NCBI GenBank assembly: GCA_949357655.1
Contig: CASHTG010000012.1
Coordinates: forward strand, 2,108,001-2,172,000
Length of the DNA: 64,000 bases
Reading direction: 5' to 3'
Source of the DNA: Parascedosporium putredinis
Lineage: Eukaryota; Ascomycota; Sordariomycetes; Microascales; Microascaceae
Position 1 is the stretch's first letter. The number at the start of each line of letters is the position of its first letter. This document shows positions 49,552-61,082 of this stretch, piece by piece. Below the pieces are notes generated by a model. The model was not told where the DNA came from. It searched no databases and saw only the letters and a program-made list of their open reading frames with translations. The translations under genes were made by a program, and so were the position numbers.

Positions 49552-51201
49552 CTAATACCACGTGGTACCAGGTACGATGGAATTTAAAATTCTACACCTG
49601 TTGGTTGTGCACATCTTCTCGCGATTGAGGGCCTTGAATTTCGGGCCCATGGGGCCTGTGACATAGTGATACTGTCCGAAGAGGCGCCACTGCCGCATAT
49701 CGGCGAGGCTGTAGAGCTTGTCGCCCCAGGCACCCGTGTAGTGGAACCAGCCCGTAGGAGCGTTGGGGTTCTCCTCGGCAGGCATAAGACTCTGAGCCTG
49801 GGCCTCGGGGTCTTCGGGATCGTCCAGCCGGTAATCGTAGTGGTAGGCGTAGATATTTTTGGCGGGGTCCCAGATGGGGCCGCGATCGGTCACGTCTTTG
49901 AGGAGCTTGAAAGGAAGGATATAGGCCTGGACGCCGGGAAGCGGGTACATGGCGTGGCTGCCAACCGCAGAGTAGATGACGGGCCGGTGGCCAATCTTTT
50001 CGACGGCGGACCAAGCGTAGGCCTGGCCACCCTCGTGCTCGGAGAAGAAGATGCCCCTAGGAATGCCATTCTCGAACCGAACCATGGCGTGCTCCCAGTC
50101 GCCAACGTGGTTGCCGAACCGGATGCCAAGGACGGTCTGGCCGAGATTGTAGCTGTAGAAGAAGAACCAAAAGGCATCCAGAATCCCGGAACCCTTGTCC
50201 ACGAGGATAAGGACGGCGGGTGCCTTGGAGTAGCCGCCCTCATCCGGCTTGTGCTGCCGGGGCTTGGGAGGATTCAGGTGCCTCCTGCGAGGGCCGTGCT
50301 TGATACTAGGGTCCCTGCCAGTGGAGATCCTGCGAGGGTCCGAAATGCGATGGAGGGGTGGTCATGGTCGGTATCGAACCAGGACGTGGGGGCGTAAGTC
50401 TCGGGTTGTCGCTGGGCCAGCCCTCATCTTCGGGTCGGGGATCTCGTATGAGTCGTCGGCGCCGTCGTCGAAATCGCTGTCGTCCGAATGGACCGGGATG
50501 CCAACGTCACTATGAAGCCATTCAGGCCGGTGCTCGACGTCGGTGTCGCTGACGAGGAAGACGGAAGCCGAATAATTATTCAGCATCTCGTGGAGATTGT
50601 GAAGGGACAGCGGCTGGGTCAAGTTGAGTCGATCAGGGTCGTCATCGACCGAGGTGTCGATATGAGGGGAGACATGCTGGATATGCTCGGCAATATCGGC
50701 GGGCCAAAAGTTTTCCTGGGAGCACATGTGGACAAGTGGTGCGTGGTCAAGCACAAACTTGGGGATCCCCTGCAGAGGTCTAGTCACATCAGGCTTGGGT
50801 TTCCCGGAACCTCCGCCCAACCTCACTTGGCCGGTGAGCTGAGAGGTGGGCACCGACTCCCACGCAGCCTCGCGCGCTGCGTCATCCAGGACGGGCAAAG
50901 AGCGAAGTTCCAATCTCCTACCGGCAGCGTCTTCGTCATCGAGCTCACCATCGTGGGGTGGCGGCACGTATATCGATCTGGTAGGCGGGTCGCTACGAAG
51001 ATGATGGAGGCCGCAGAGGCCCATCCAGCGACATGCTTGGCGGTCGAGCCAGTAGGGAGAAGAGGATACCCAGGCTCTGTCTTCGCGGCGCTTTTCCTTG
51101 GTCGGAGGAACCGGGTTTAGGACCTTTGGGGCGTAGACGGCGCAGGAGGATAGGAAGAGGAAGACCGTTACGAAAAATATGACGGAGCGGAGCGGAATCA
51201 T
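49552..51201 (-). CDS. VPS62: Vps62-family protein with signal peptide
   Basis: The protein belongs to the fungal Vps62/Tda6 family (vacuolar protein sorting-associated 62 domain); yeast vps62 mutants missort vacuolar proteins, but the biochemical role is unknown. The N-terminus MIPLRSVIFFVTVFLFLSSC is a signal peptide or membrane anchor. Motifs in order: PLVHMCSQENFWPADIAEHI near residue 160, then after a charged linker APAVLILVDKGSGILDAFW, FYSYNLGQTVLGIRFGNHVG, DWEHAMVRFENGIPRGIFF, SEHEGGQAYAW, RPVIYSAVGSHAMYPLPGVQ, TDRGPIWDPAKNIYAYHYDY and GAWGDKLYSLADMRQW. The mid-protein linker has two compensating frame breaks, near 50402-50406 and 50335-50337; corrected length is 549 residues. No intron is needed. 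Whether it is the strict Vps62 ortholog or a paralog cannot be decided here. Confidence 0.88.
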
Positions 51202-54200
51202 GCTTGCGAAAGTGTGAGAGGAGTGCGTGGAGGAGGGGAGGAAGGGAGAGAGGGTGCGTGGTAGAAATGTCGGGTTAATTGTTCAAGAGTGTATAGCGGT
51301 ATTCTCCATGAGGTCGGTTTGAGGATATTCTCGAAAAACAAGAATATGGGTAGTCGTTTGTTGGTGTAAAGATGTGGAAGAAGGAGGAAGTGGTTGGGGG
51401 CCGGGAGGGACGGAAGCGCCGGGCGCTGGTGTTATAGGATGGAGCCGAGAGAGGTTGTCGCAAGGGGATTGGGCTGAAAGGCGAGGCTCAAGGGTGTACA
51501 AGGCGCAAGAGTTTGAAAAAGTCAAACTAGAAGAAAAGAAGGGCAAGGCAACGAAGAATGGGGGAGTGTAAAGTGGATACAGGACTAGTTTAGTAGCGGT
51601 AAGAGTTTTGGTTTGAGGCCGAGGTCGGTCGAGGCAAGGCAAAAAAGGTTGGAAATCGTTAGGTCTGAATTGTGAGTGGATGATGATGACATCGGGCGAG
51701 AGAGGCGTAGGGAAACGCTCGGGCGAATGTCATCGACCAAGAAAAAGCGTCTAAGTTGGAATGCGCGGGCAGAGCGATAATAACTGGGCTGGAAGAAGAA
51801 TGGGGGAGGAATCAAGCGGTATCCAAGGTAATATTAATCAAGGATTATTATTCCAAAAGAAAGAGAAGGATCAATTGCGGCCTCAAAGGCTGGACTGGTG
51901 GCTTATTTACATCTACGAATGTACTTTACACAAGTGTTTGGGACTCTTAAGACATCAACCTGATGCAGATGACACACGCACTGTACGCACTGTGGGAACT
52001 GCGAGGACTGTGACGAGTGTGAGCACGACTGCGAGGCCGTGGCGGCTCAAAGAATGGGGTGGACAGGGATCAAGAGTACTTGGGCAGGTGTACAAGACAA
52101 GACAAGAAGTAGCGTGTGGTGGGTAGTGGGGGACCACGGGGCGTTGGGGCGTTGGGGCGTTTGGCCTGATGAAGGGAGCACTTGAGAGGAAACACGGGCG
52201 GCACAGCAGGGGACCAAGTTGACTGGACTGAGCACCGCCCTCGCCCCCTCGCCCCTTCGCCCCTCCCCACCAGGGTCTCCAAGTCACAACGGGCTTGACC
52301 CGCGGATGGAAAAAGCTGGATGCCCTTGCAGATGGTCCCCGTGAGCAGAGAAACCACTCTCCGAGGTCTGCCCGCGAGGCCGAATCTTTGGATTTTGGCG
52401 GCCTGAGTGAAGAAGAATTAGCAGATTCGGGAAGGGTCGTTCCGGAAGAGGAGCCGCCAGTGGAGAAACTGACAGGGATATAAAGCGGGGATCTCTCAAG
52501 TTGGACGAACAATTGTCAAGAGCGGAGAATATCTTTTGTCGGTGAGCGAGGAACGAGCGAGGTCGGCAAGTCGGGCAGGTCACGCAGGTCGATGCTCGTC
52601 GCGGCGGGAGATCAATCATCGGCGTGGTTAGTTATCGTCCGGCTCTTCAGCCAGGATGGTTCTTGTCGCGCCGTTCCCCAGAGGACCGGGCACGGGGAAC
52701 ACTCGTTGATCGCAAGGGAGACAGAAAGACTCTTTGACTGAGACATCCCGTCAATGTCACCGGCCTCTCGCTTTCGGGTACAAAGCAAGAATTCGTCGAT
52801 GCACCACCCAGTTCCGGAGTAACCGGACGGACTCTTGGGAGCGCGGACTGGTTTCGAGGGCCACACAACAGCATCGTCCCTTGGCAGTTGCACTCTTAAC
52901 TTCTCAGGGAGTATGCAAGAGATCCATCCTCTAGGTAGGATGCAATCTTTGAATGGATCGATCCATGGAGGGGAAAATACTGTAAGCATGTCTTGTTGGG
53001 ACCAGGCGCGAACTATCAGCCCACTAGCCGTTCGTTGATCGATCCATCTTATTGGCAATCATTGACAAGCGAAGAGCCAACAAAAAGAACAAATTGACAC
53101 TCAAGACACTTCAGAGCTCACTCTGGCAAGTCTGGCAACGCTGGCAACGCTGGGTACCTCTTGGCTTCCCGTCTGCCGTCGTCCACGTCTGTCAAATGCA
53201 GCAAGTATTTGGCACCCTCTGCAAGGTCCTGTTGATCCTCGGTAGTCAGGGATGGCCCGAACCTGGAATTCGGGTGCCTAAAAGCCAGCCCTCCTAGACA
53301 TCGTACTTCGTACCCCAAATCCCCCAAGACAAAGGCGGGCTGAGACGTGCGACCGAACCCTGCCTGACCTTGCCCCGCTCAAGCTCCAAGACCGTGCGCC
53401 TGTCCTCCCCTTGTGCTTGCACTCTTCCCCTCCGATGGAATAAATGGGTGAAAACGGGCAAGTCTTGATATTCGTCAATTTACACGAGATCAATTCGTAA
53501 TACCAAGGTATGGCCAGGCTAGTCATAGCCCAAAAATTGATAGTTCTTTCCCTGCCATGCTCGGGCAGTAGCTAATCGTCCAAGTACTTCGTGCTTGGTG
53601 ACTCGGCAGTGACACACCCTTTCACCTCACCTTCTTCGCTCTTTCCTTTTGATTCCCCACGTCATCCAAACCGCTGGTTTCGGCAAGATCATCCCCCACT
53701 TCCAACCTTGGCTTTCCTTATCCCCCAACACCACTGCCGGCGACTCGTGCTTCCCTGTCATTTCGTCGTCAGTCAACCTGATTGGGAAGAAATCCGGGCT
53801 TCCTAGAGTCCCCAATCTGGCTATCGATGGGCTTGGAAACTATTCCCCTTCTTTTACCCCTTGTTTCTTGAGGAGCCTCTCCTCGTTCTCTGGATTGTCA
53901 GAGTCTTGGTTGGGGAGTGCTGGAGATCGATGAGGTGGAAAGGTCACCAGGGCCTGAGGGTTCAAGAAAAAGTGAGGGCCAGCCGCCGTTGATGGGGACT
54001 TTGCCCACCTGACCAACCACTGTTTTTTGAGGCACCACATGGGCCGTTTTGAAGGGTCCGCCAAAATCCAAGCATGACCAGCGCCGGGACGTGCCGCCCA
54101 GTACATCGATTTCTGAATTAATACTGGTTAATCTCACATTTGATCTTCGTGTCGTCTTTCTGGGCCTCCATCAATGACCCAGCTATCCCATTACCCATAT

Positions 54201-55492
54201 CTCAACCCCTACACCACGCCCTTGAGAGCCTTCTATATTCTGCAAGTGATCCTTCCGAGTGTTCCAATCAAATCCACACGGGAAGCTGCTGCGTAACCTA
54301 TTGGCGTTGCATTTGCGGTCACTCAGCGCGCGTTACTTGACCATTCATTCCATCGTACATGCACCGGCGTCAATCACCTTCCTCGCTAGTGTTTAGCGAG
54401 ACGACCAGGCCTTCGCTTGAGTGGGCATCCGGATCCGCCCCGGCACAGTGCCGTCGGCTCCTCTGCCTTAGCCTCATTTTGTGAGGGCACGGGGTGCTAA
54501 TTAATGGAACCCGCAAGCTGAAGAGGGTGCCTGCCTGTGTTTCATCAGATACTGGATCTAGTCATGTTCTATTGCATGAAGCGAGACGCGGCTGATCTCC
54601 CAACGTGGGCATGCTAACGGCGTGTATTGGACACACATAACGCTTGAGATAGGTATAGTGCCGGCTTGACTCCCTCGATCAAGTTTGCGCGAAGCTGCGC
54701 AGAATGAATGCGCACCCGTGGGGCTTGATTTAAGGTGCTGCCAAATCGCACATGGTATAAACTATGGCCCAAGGTAAAGGTAGTCTCCATCTACCGAGAT
54801 TTGTACTATTCTATCTGCCAGACTCTCCATGCAGGCGGTTGGCCAGGAGAAGAGAATCGAATCTCGAATCTTCATTGCCCAGAATAGTTCTGGCGAACTA
54901 TGATCTTTCTCCGCATGCTTCAACAGCTCATTTGGATCTGGCTCCGGGCCGTCATTCTGCAACACTTGCCTCTATCCCCCTTTGTAGTAACATTTCCACC
55001 TCGTAGACACTTCGACTAGCCTGTCTTGGTTACTAGGCATGTAGGGACGGCGGAATGGTTTGATCCTAGGCCCGTCTGGAGGGTGAAGTTAGGATCCCTC
55101 GTAGGGCATCATGCGATGCTATGTATCCAAATAGAAGAATATGATAGGTGTGCGGAGTGGTACAAGTTGAAAGCCAACAGTTCTATGTGTTATGTTCGTC
55201 GGGATAGAGTAAATTATAGCCTGTCGATTTCTTGATGCTGTGTGTTCCAAGACGTGAAATCTATTAATGGCTTTTTCGTCCATGTAACGAGGTCATAGGG
55301 TGCGGTGTCGCATCCCATGTCCCTGACTGGGGAATCAGGAAAGTCTCCTCCGCGGGAGTTTTGCTGGGGATGGGCTCGAAAAGAACCCGGGAGGTCTCAA
55401 GATCCTAAACAAGAATCCTCATCAGGATCAGGCGTGATCGATTCCGTGTCCGGACTCGTCGTCGCTGTTATGAGGCGGCCGCCCTGCCAGCC
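51202..55492. other. Intergenic region, 4.3 kb
   Basis: It holds the promoter of the Vps62-family gene and the 3' flank of the TFIIIC gene. Tandem GGGGCGTT units (about three) occur at 52137-52160 and C-rich repeats at 52243-52268. Open frames on both strands show no recognisable domain. Confidence 0.4.
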
Positions 55493-56860
55493 TTATTCCA
55501 TTCTGATGTCGCCATCACCATCGCCATCGCCATCGCCATCGCCGTCAACTTCAAGGTCTTCTTCTGAATTCATCTCCTCGTCCTCGTACTCTTCCTCTTC
55601 TCCCTCCCCAGACCCATCTGCATCGGGGAGGATATCGGCCCAGCTATCCGGCGTAGGCACGGAGCCTCCCGCCTCCCTCGCTAACGCTTGCGGCCCGCCC
55701 AGGGCTACCTCACGCCTGTCTCCCGGTCGGCCAAAGGGCAACGGCTTTCGGTCTCGGTCTTTTCTGAGGGTGGGGCTGTCGCCGGACCCAGGCTCAGGCT
55801 CAAGCTCAGGCTCTGGCTCGAGTATGAGCGAGGGCGCAGACAGCTCGCGCGGGGGCATCCTCGTTCTCGGTCTGCGCGGCATCCAGTCGGGGTCCCTGTC
55901 GTCCGCGAAATCCTTATCGGGCGCCGGGCGCGCCGTCACGGTCACCATGTCCTTCTCGCCCTTTTGATCTTGACGGCCATGAGATTTTCGAGGAAGCGGA
56001 CCTGCTTCTTCTTCTCGTCGTAGTGGTGCTTGCCGAGAACTGGTAAGCGGATCCCGTAGGCTTCGCGCGTCTTCTTTAGCCTGTCGAGCTCGTCGGGTAT
56101 CTTGAGTATTTTCTCGGTGGTGAGGATCCGCGCCGAGCTTGCCGCCAGCAGGTCGACATCTCCGGGAAGCCGCTGAAGGAGGGGGCGGAGCGGACTCGTC
56201 GTGCTCTGCGAATATGAGCTCAGTTCCCAAGACTTCTGCCCAGTTCCCCTCAAAGACTTTGCCTCGGTAAGAGATGATGGGGTGGGGGTGTGGAGATCGA
56301 GGATCTCGATGTCGCGCTCTACAAGCTTGTCGTCGACGACCTCGGCGGCGCCTTCTTGTAGTCGCTGGGGAAAGCCGTCGAGATCCGGATCTCCTTCGTC
56401 CAAGTCGTCTTCGGGTTCAGGTAGCAGCTCGTCGTCTTCGTCTTCGTCGTCCTCATCGAGCACGCCCCTGGAGGTACCACGCGATGCGCGATGGACCGCT
56501 TGTCTGCAGACTCTGGATCTTTTATCCAATCGGCATAGTATCCCCCTCTTCCAAAGTGCATGATGCCACTCGGGTTCCTATATACGAATTCGGGAAGAGA
56601 CAGGTCGACGGTAAGGTAAAAAGTCTTGCATGCGAGGAGGTTAGCAATCGAGACGCCGAGGTCGAGCGGTCTGTAGCATAAGCACAGAAGAAAAAGAAAA
56701 AGGGAGATGATACCTCTGTCTCCGTTGTGGAGTACTCGTATTCCCATTCGGAGTCGTCCTCAGGTTCGAGCGAAGGTATTTCCCGATTGGCACGCGGAGG
56801 ATGCGATGTCGCCGTCATAGGCGGCATGCGAAAGGGCTGACCGCCCTCGGCGCCGGCCAT
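55493..56860 (-). CDS. TFIIIC subunit, tau55-related (TFIIIC_sub6 type)
   Basis: TFIIIC recruits RNA polymerase III to tRNA genes; the tau55-related subunit forms a small beta-barrel within it. Exon 1 is 56714-56860 and exon 2 is 55493-56624; the 89-bp intron splits WEYEYSTTETE from TFYLTVDLSLPEF, which together form the family's N-terminal signature. Further on are RNPSGIMHFGRGGYYADW, RDIEILDLHTP followed (after a break) by ISYRGKVFEGNWAEVLGTEL, then LPGDVDLLAASSARILTTEK. The C-terminal third is Pro/Glu-rich and ends in Asp-Gly repeats. Four frame breaks at 56465-56468, 56279-56282, about 56178-56192 and 55962-55965, mostly in C/G or T runs, are needed; corrected length is 426 residues. Family assignment rests on motif recall, so confidence is moderate to good. 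Confidence 0.72.
55510..55543. repeat. (CATCGC)n hexanucleotide repeat at the TFIIIC C-terminus
   Basis: About five hexanucleotide units code for a Gly-Asp repeat at the extreme C-terminus of the tau55-like protein. Length is likely variable and has little effect on the frame because units are multiples of three. Confidence 0.75.
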
Positions 56861-57564
56861 CTTGCTTATGGCGGGAGGTGCTGGACGATACTAGATTGGC
56901 GATGCTCAAGCTGTCTTTTCATCGGGGTGGCGGGCTTGCGCCGCGGGTCGCAGAGTCGACTCGTGCAAGGTGAGAGAGTTCGCGATCGCCCCCAAAAATT
57001 GGTGCACTGCAACGATTGGGGAAGGTCTTCATGCACGGGCTTGTGAAAGACTTTGAGCTCCCGCTCCTAATTCTACAGGCTCTGATCAATTAGCCAGCAT
57101 GATAGGTTGGAACCTAGGGGCTCATTGGCGGGGTAGCTATAGCGCTTGGTCTTGTTCCAGTTTGGACCACAAGGGTCTGGTGCGAGAAAAAGAAAAAAAC
57201 AGAAAAGAAAAAAAGAAAAAAAAAGAAAGCGTCTGGGTGTAAACGCGGGGCATTTTTGCAGGACCGACCTGCCCCGCAGTCGACATCTTTTTCTCGCGCT
57301 CTGTCGAAAACTATTAACGCGTAAGAGTCATCGAAGCCATCACCGTGAAGAATTCATATTCCATTCTTTCTCCTCGCTCTTTATATATCGTATTTCTTTT
57401 GCGAGACCGTACGAGTGCCAATCCAACATCTATCTCTCTTCGAGCTTCGCCCTCCTTTTTTTTCCGTTTTCCCTTTCGTTGCCCACACTTGCGCCCCTAC
57501 ATCTTACGCCTATCATCCTGCGAGCACACCCCGGAACTTAGCACAACCTTAGCTAGGGGCCAAG
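56861..57564. promoter_or_regulatory. Divergent promoter region of the tau55-like gene and HIS7
   Basis: The two start codons face away from each other across 704 bases. The HIS7 side has a TATA-like element at 57382-57388 and an AGAGTCA at 57324-57330, which matches six of seven bases of the Gcn4/CPC1 site TGASTCA that controls amino acid genes. An A-rich purine tract lies at about 57184-57228. Confidence 0.45.
57382..57388 (+). promoter_or_regulatory. TATA-like element upstream of HIS7
   Basis: TATATAT lies about 177 bases before the HIS7 ATG, within a T/C-rich leader region. It is a plausible core promoter element on position alone. Confidence 0.35.
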
Positions 57565-59265
57565 ATGCCCACCGTCCACCTTCTTGACTACGTCGCGGGG
57601 AATATTCGGAGTCTTGTCAATGCTATTGAGGTGCTTGGCTACACCGTAGAATGGATCAAGTCCCCCGAAGATGTCGTTAATGCCGAGGTATGCCCCCATC
57701 TCTCTTTCCCTGGCCTTTCACGCTTCTTAGAACTCCCACCAACACCGTCGCAGAAACTCATCCTTCCCGGTGTCGGCCACTTTGGCCACTGCCTCACCCA
57801 GCTCAGCAGCGCCGGCTATCTCGAGCCCGTGAGGAAACACATCGACGCCGGCAAGCCCTTCATGGGCATCTGCGTTGGTCTCCAGGCCCTCTTCGAGGGA
57901 TCCGCCGAGAACCCCGCCGTGTCCGGTCTCGGCGTCATCAAGTCGCAGCTCAGCCGCTTTGACGACTCGGCCAAGGCCGTCCCGCACATTGGCTGGAACT
58001 CGGCCAACACGGGAAGCCAGAGCATGTACGACCTAAGGCCAGACTCCAAGTACTACTACGTTCACTCGTACATGTCCCCTACGTCAAGGGGAGCTTGAGG
58101 CGCAAGGCTGGACCGTGGCTTTGGGAACCTACGGCACCGAAGCCTTCGTGGGTGCCGTGGCCAAGGGAAATGTCTTTGCCACGCAATTCCACCCCGAAAA
58201 GAGCGGCGTGGCCGGCCTCCGAACCATCAAAGCCTTCCTCACCGGCGAGGGCCCTCAGAACCTCACCTTGGACAAGGCGGGCCTCGACCCCGAGTTCCAG
58301 GATGGCCTGACGCGCCGCATCATCGCGTGTCTCGACGTGCGCACCAACGACAAGGGTGACCTCGTCGTGACCAAGGGCGACCAGTACGACGTGAGGGAAA
58401 AGGAGACGACCGCGAGGTGCGAAACCTCGGAAAGCCGGTCGAGATGGCCAAGAAGTACTACGAGCAGGGCGCCGACGAAGTCACCTTCCTCAACATCACC
58501 AGCTTCCGAGACATCCCCCTCGCCGACCTGCCCATGCTCGAGATCCTCCGCCGCACCTCCGAGACCGTGTTCGTACCCCTCACCATCGGAGGCGGCATCC
58601 GCGACGCCGTCGACACCGACGGCACCAAGGTCTCCGCCCTCGAAATCGCCACCATGTACTTCAAGAGCGGCGCCGACAAGGTGTCCATCGGCTCCGACGC
58701 CGTCCTCGCCGCCGAGGAGTACTACGCCGTGGGCAAGAAGCTCTTTGGAAACACGGCCATTGAACAAATCTCCCGCGCCTACGGCAACCAGGCCATCGTC
58801 GTCAGCGTCGACCCCAAGCGAGTCTACGTTCCCAAGCGGGACGCGACCCGTCACAGCCTCGTTGAGACGGCCCACCCGGGTCCCAACGGCGACCGCTACT
58901 GCTGGTACGCCTGCACGATCAAGGGCGGCCGCGAGACGCGCGACGTCGACGTCGTCGAGCTCGTCCAGGCCGTCGAAGCCATGGGCGCCGGCGAGATCCT
59001 CCTCAATTGCATCGACAAGGACGGCTCCAACTCGGGCTACGACCTCGAACTCATCAGCCAGGTCAAGGCCGCCATCAAGATCCCCGTCATCGCCTCCAGC
59101 GGTGCTGGAAATCCCGGCCACTTCCACGAGGTGTTTGAGAAGACTACCACGGATGCGGCTCTCGGTGCCGGCATGTTCCACAGGGGAGAGTATACCGTCA
59201 AGCAGGTCAAGGACTTCCTCGCCGAGAAGGGCCTTGTCGTGAGGAAATTCGAGGATAAGCTATGA
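57565..59265 (+). CDS. HIS7: Imidazole glycerol phosphate synthase, bifunctional (GATase-cyclase)
   Basis: HIS7 converts PRFAR and glutamine to imidazole glycerol phosphate and AICAR, linking histidine and purine synthesis. Exon 1 is 57565-57687 and exon 2 starts at 57754. The N-terminal glutamine amidotransferase (about 1-210) shows MPTVHLLDYVAGNIRSLVNA, the oxyanion strand LILPGVGHFGHC, the nucleophile Cys81 in GICVGLQALFEGS and the catalytic His/Glu in FATQFHPEKSG. The cyclase domain follows with TRRIIACLDVRTNDKGDLVV, TKGDQYDVRE, GADEVTFLNITSFRD, TIGGGIRD, SVDPKRVYVPK, LLNCIDKDGSNSGYDLEL and VIASSGAGNPGHFHE. Frame breaks near 58072, 58088-58091 and 58403-58406 each fit one missing base and cluster around the end of the first domain and the start of the second. 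Family length is otherwise normal. A near-match to the Gcn4/CPC1 site lies upstream. Confidence 0.96.
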
Positions 59266-60073
59266 GTGTGGCAGTAAGAATAAAGGGCGGGAGGGGAGAT
59301 GGGGTAGAGATTCCCACGGGGCTCGTCAGATTTGGATGGCTGGGCAAGTAAAAAACAAAACGATGTGAGTTTAGAAAGCGGTCATGGGGAGGGAAAACGG
59401 GGTTACGGTCGTTGATCCAAGGGCATCTCTTATTCTCTCCCTCATTGGTTATGCGTGTTTTTCTTCTTTTCTTTTTCTTCTTTTTAGTCACATAGATTTT
59501 AGTCGAGAGAATAAAGGCATCCCTTGGAAACCCGTCTCCGTTGTGTACATGTACGTATAGGTCAATTTCACATGGTAAGAATCTTACTCATCTACGAAGG
59601 TTTTGCGAAGAGGAGGAAATCGTGTTGATACGAATAACTATGATGATGCTCTGCCTTTCAACCTGAAAACTAGTATGCTCAAGTTAAGAAAAGAGCGCAG
59701 CAGGGGCAGGCAAGAAACAAAGAGTGTTGCAACCAACAAGTTGGGGGTTAAAAAAAGAAAGACATCGAGTACCAGAGCCCGTTTCCAAGACTAGACAAGT
59801 GACTTCGACCAAACGAAGGGTAAGAGGAGGATAAAGGTTAAGGTAAGGGTGTGTGTGTATCGAGTTATGAATCCAGCCCACGCCTGACCTCACCGAGGCC
59901 CCGAAAAATGATTTGACCAACGACAGAAGCGTGCTAAGTTCACATACGCCAACCGTGCAGTAGCAGAACTCCGGGACGGGATTTTCGAAGACAACATTGA
60001 AACAGATTACGAAATCATCTGCGGGAGGGAAAGAAAAAAAAAAAGGAGAGAACGTTTGAGCTGGTTTGCTATT
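59266..60073. other. Convergent 3' flanks of HIS7 and the antizyme gene
   Basis: This region probably consists of the two 3' UTRs. It is A/G-rich in places, with an A run near 60030-60042. I see no further gene. Confidence 0.5.
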
Positions 60074-61082
60074 TCAAACGTCCATGCTCAAAAACAGCCA
60101 TTTCTCGCTGGTGACATCGAGGTCTGTAGAGAGGAAATCGAGCGTGGCGAGATCGAAGCCGACCCAGCGGAAGCTCTTGAGGACGGCCTGGGCTTGGCTC
60201 CGGGAAACGTCACGGTCGACACACATGACGATGCGGGCGCAACCTAGAGCGGATTCAGCAAGTTCGATGAGGGCCATGAGCCTAAATAGCGAGGGTTAGC
60301 CTTGTTCGGGGGCAAAAGGTGTTAACGGGAAGGGAGGCATGGCTAGAATCAAGACGTACCCTTGCTTCAAATCCAGGTCGATGATGTTATGGTCGAGGAA
60401 GGCAAAGAGAGTCTTCTCGCCATTTTGGTCGGCAACGAAAGCGCGATAGCTCGTGCCGCCAAGGTAGTCCCAAACCTCGGCCCAGGCCGAGATGGTGACG
60501 GAGTTAGCGCCATTGTGATACAGCGGCCTTGCACAGTTATCGTGCAGCAGGTTGTATCTGTCGTCTGGCGGCGTAGCCAGAGAATCCTCACCCATCATGT
60601 CGGAGCCATTACCGGCCGGGTCCTGCTCACCACAGAACACGGCGCTCATGGTCTCACAGAAGAATCTCACACATTCTTCCCTGATGATATGAGTTGCCCC
60701 CTCGTCGCCCGCGCATCCGCGTTCCAGGGATGCTACGGCTCTTGCTCTTGTCCTTTGGTAGGACAGCGAGTTCGTTAGACGAGGTTATGGCGACGAGGGG
60801 GGCTTGATGGGGGCGAAGGTAGTCCTGAGATAGGAACCTCAGGAATACCACTCTGCCCCTATACATGTCCCAACCAGTACAAGGTCAGCATACTATTCAC
60901 AGTCTCGGTCGTCTCAAAAGCGTAGGGAAAGTCAACGTACCGGTGGCCCCGGTAGAGCAGTAGTGGAGTCCCCGAAGGGACCCGAGGGTGTCAACAATGT
61001 AGCAAGTGGCGAGAACGTTGGGGAGGGCGCTCTCGCCGTAATTACTACTGTCGTAATTATTACTTTGTTTCATGGGCGACAT
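60074..61082 (-). CDS. OAZ1: Ornithine decarboxylase antizyme with programmed +1 frameshift
   Basis: Antizyme binds ornithine decarboxylase, targets it to the proteasome and lowers polyamine synthesis and uptake. Three exons: 60941-61082, 60360-60858 and 60074-60281. ORF1 starts MSPMKQSNNYDSSNY and stops after 53 codons at TGG TAT TCC TGA (60850-60839). One base later, the +1 frame reads EVPISGLPSPPSS, the usual start of ORF2. The conserved domain follows: REECVRFFCETMSAVFCGE, SAWAEVWDYLGGTSYRAFVA, GEKTLFAFLDHNIIDLDLKQ, LMALIELAESALGCARIVMC, SFRWVGFDLATLDFL and DVTSEKWLFLSMDV. Between these parts two homopolymers (G6 at 60797-60802 and C5 at 60697-60701 on +) must differ by one base (or two the other way) to keep frame and to show NELAVLPKDKSKSR. 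High polyamines are known to raise frameshifting in this family. Corrected length is 281 residues. Confidence 0.9.
60839..60844 (-). promoter_or_regulatory. Programmed +1 ribosomal frameshift site (TCC-TGA)
   Basis: ORF1 of the antizyme ends at TCC TGA, the same six bases used by mammalian OAZ1. Shifting +1 here skips the T and enters ORF2 at a codon series giving EVPISGLP. The site lies 15 bases after the start of exon 2, so splicing brings it next to the ORF1 coding sequence. The surrounding stimulatory sequence or RNA fold cannot be judged by eye. Confidence 0.88.

Noticed and set aside
55510..55543. Hexanucleotide repeat as a possible minisatellite or CRISPR-like array
   Set aside because: It is a simple in-frame coding repeat with no spacers.
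58255..59181. 308-codon minus-strand open frame opposite HIS7
   Set aside because: It is antisense to the conserved HIS7 cyclase domain. It is an artefact of GC-rich codon use.
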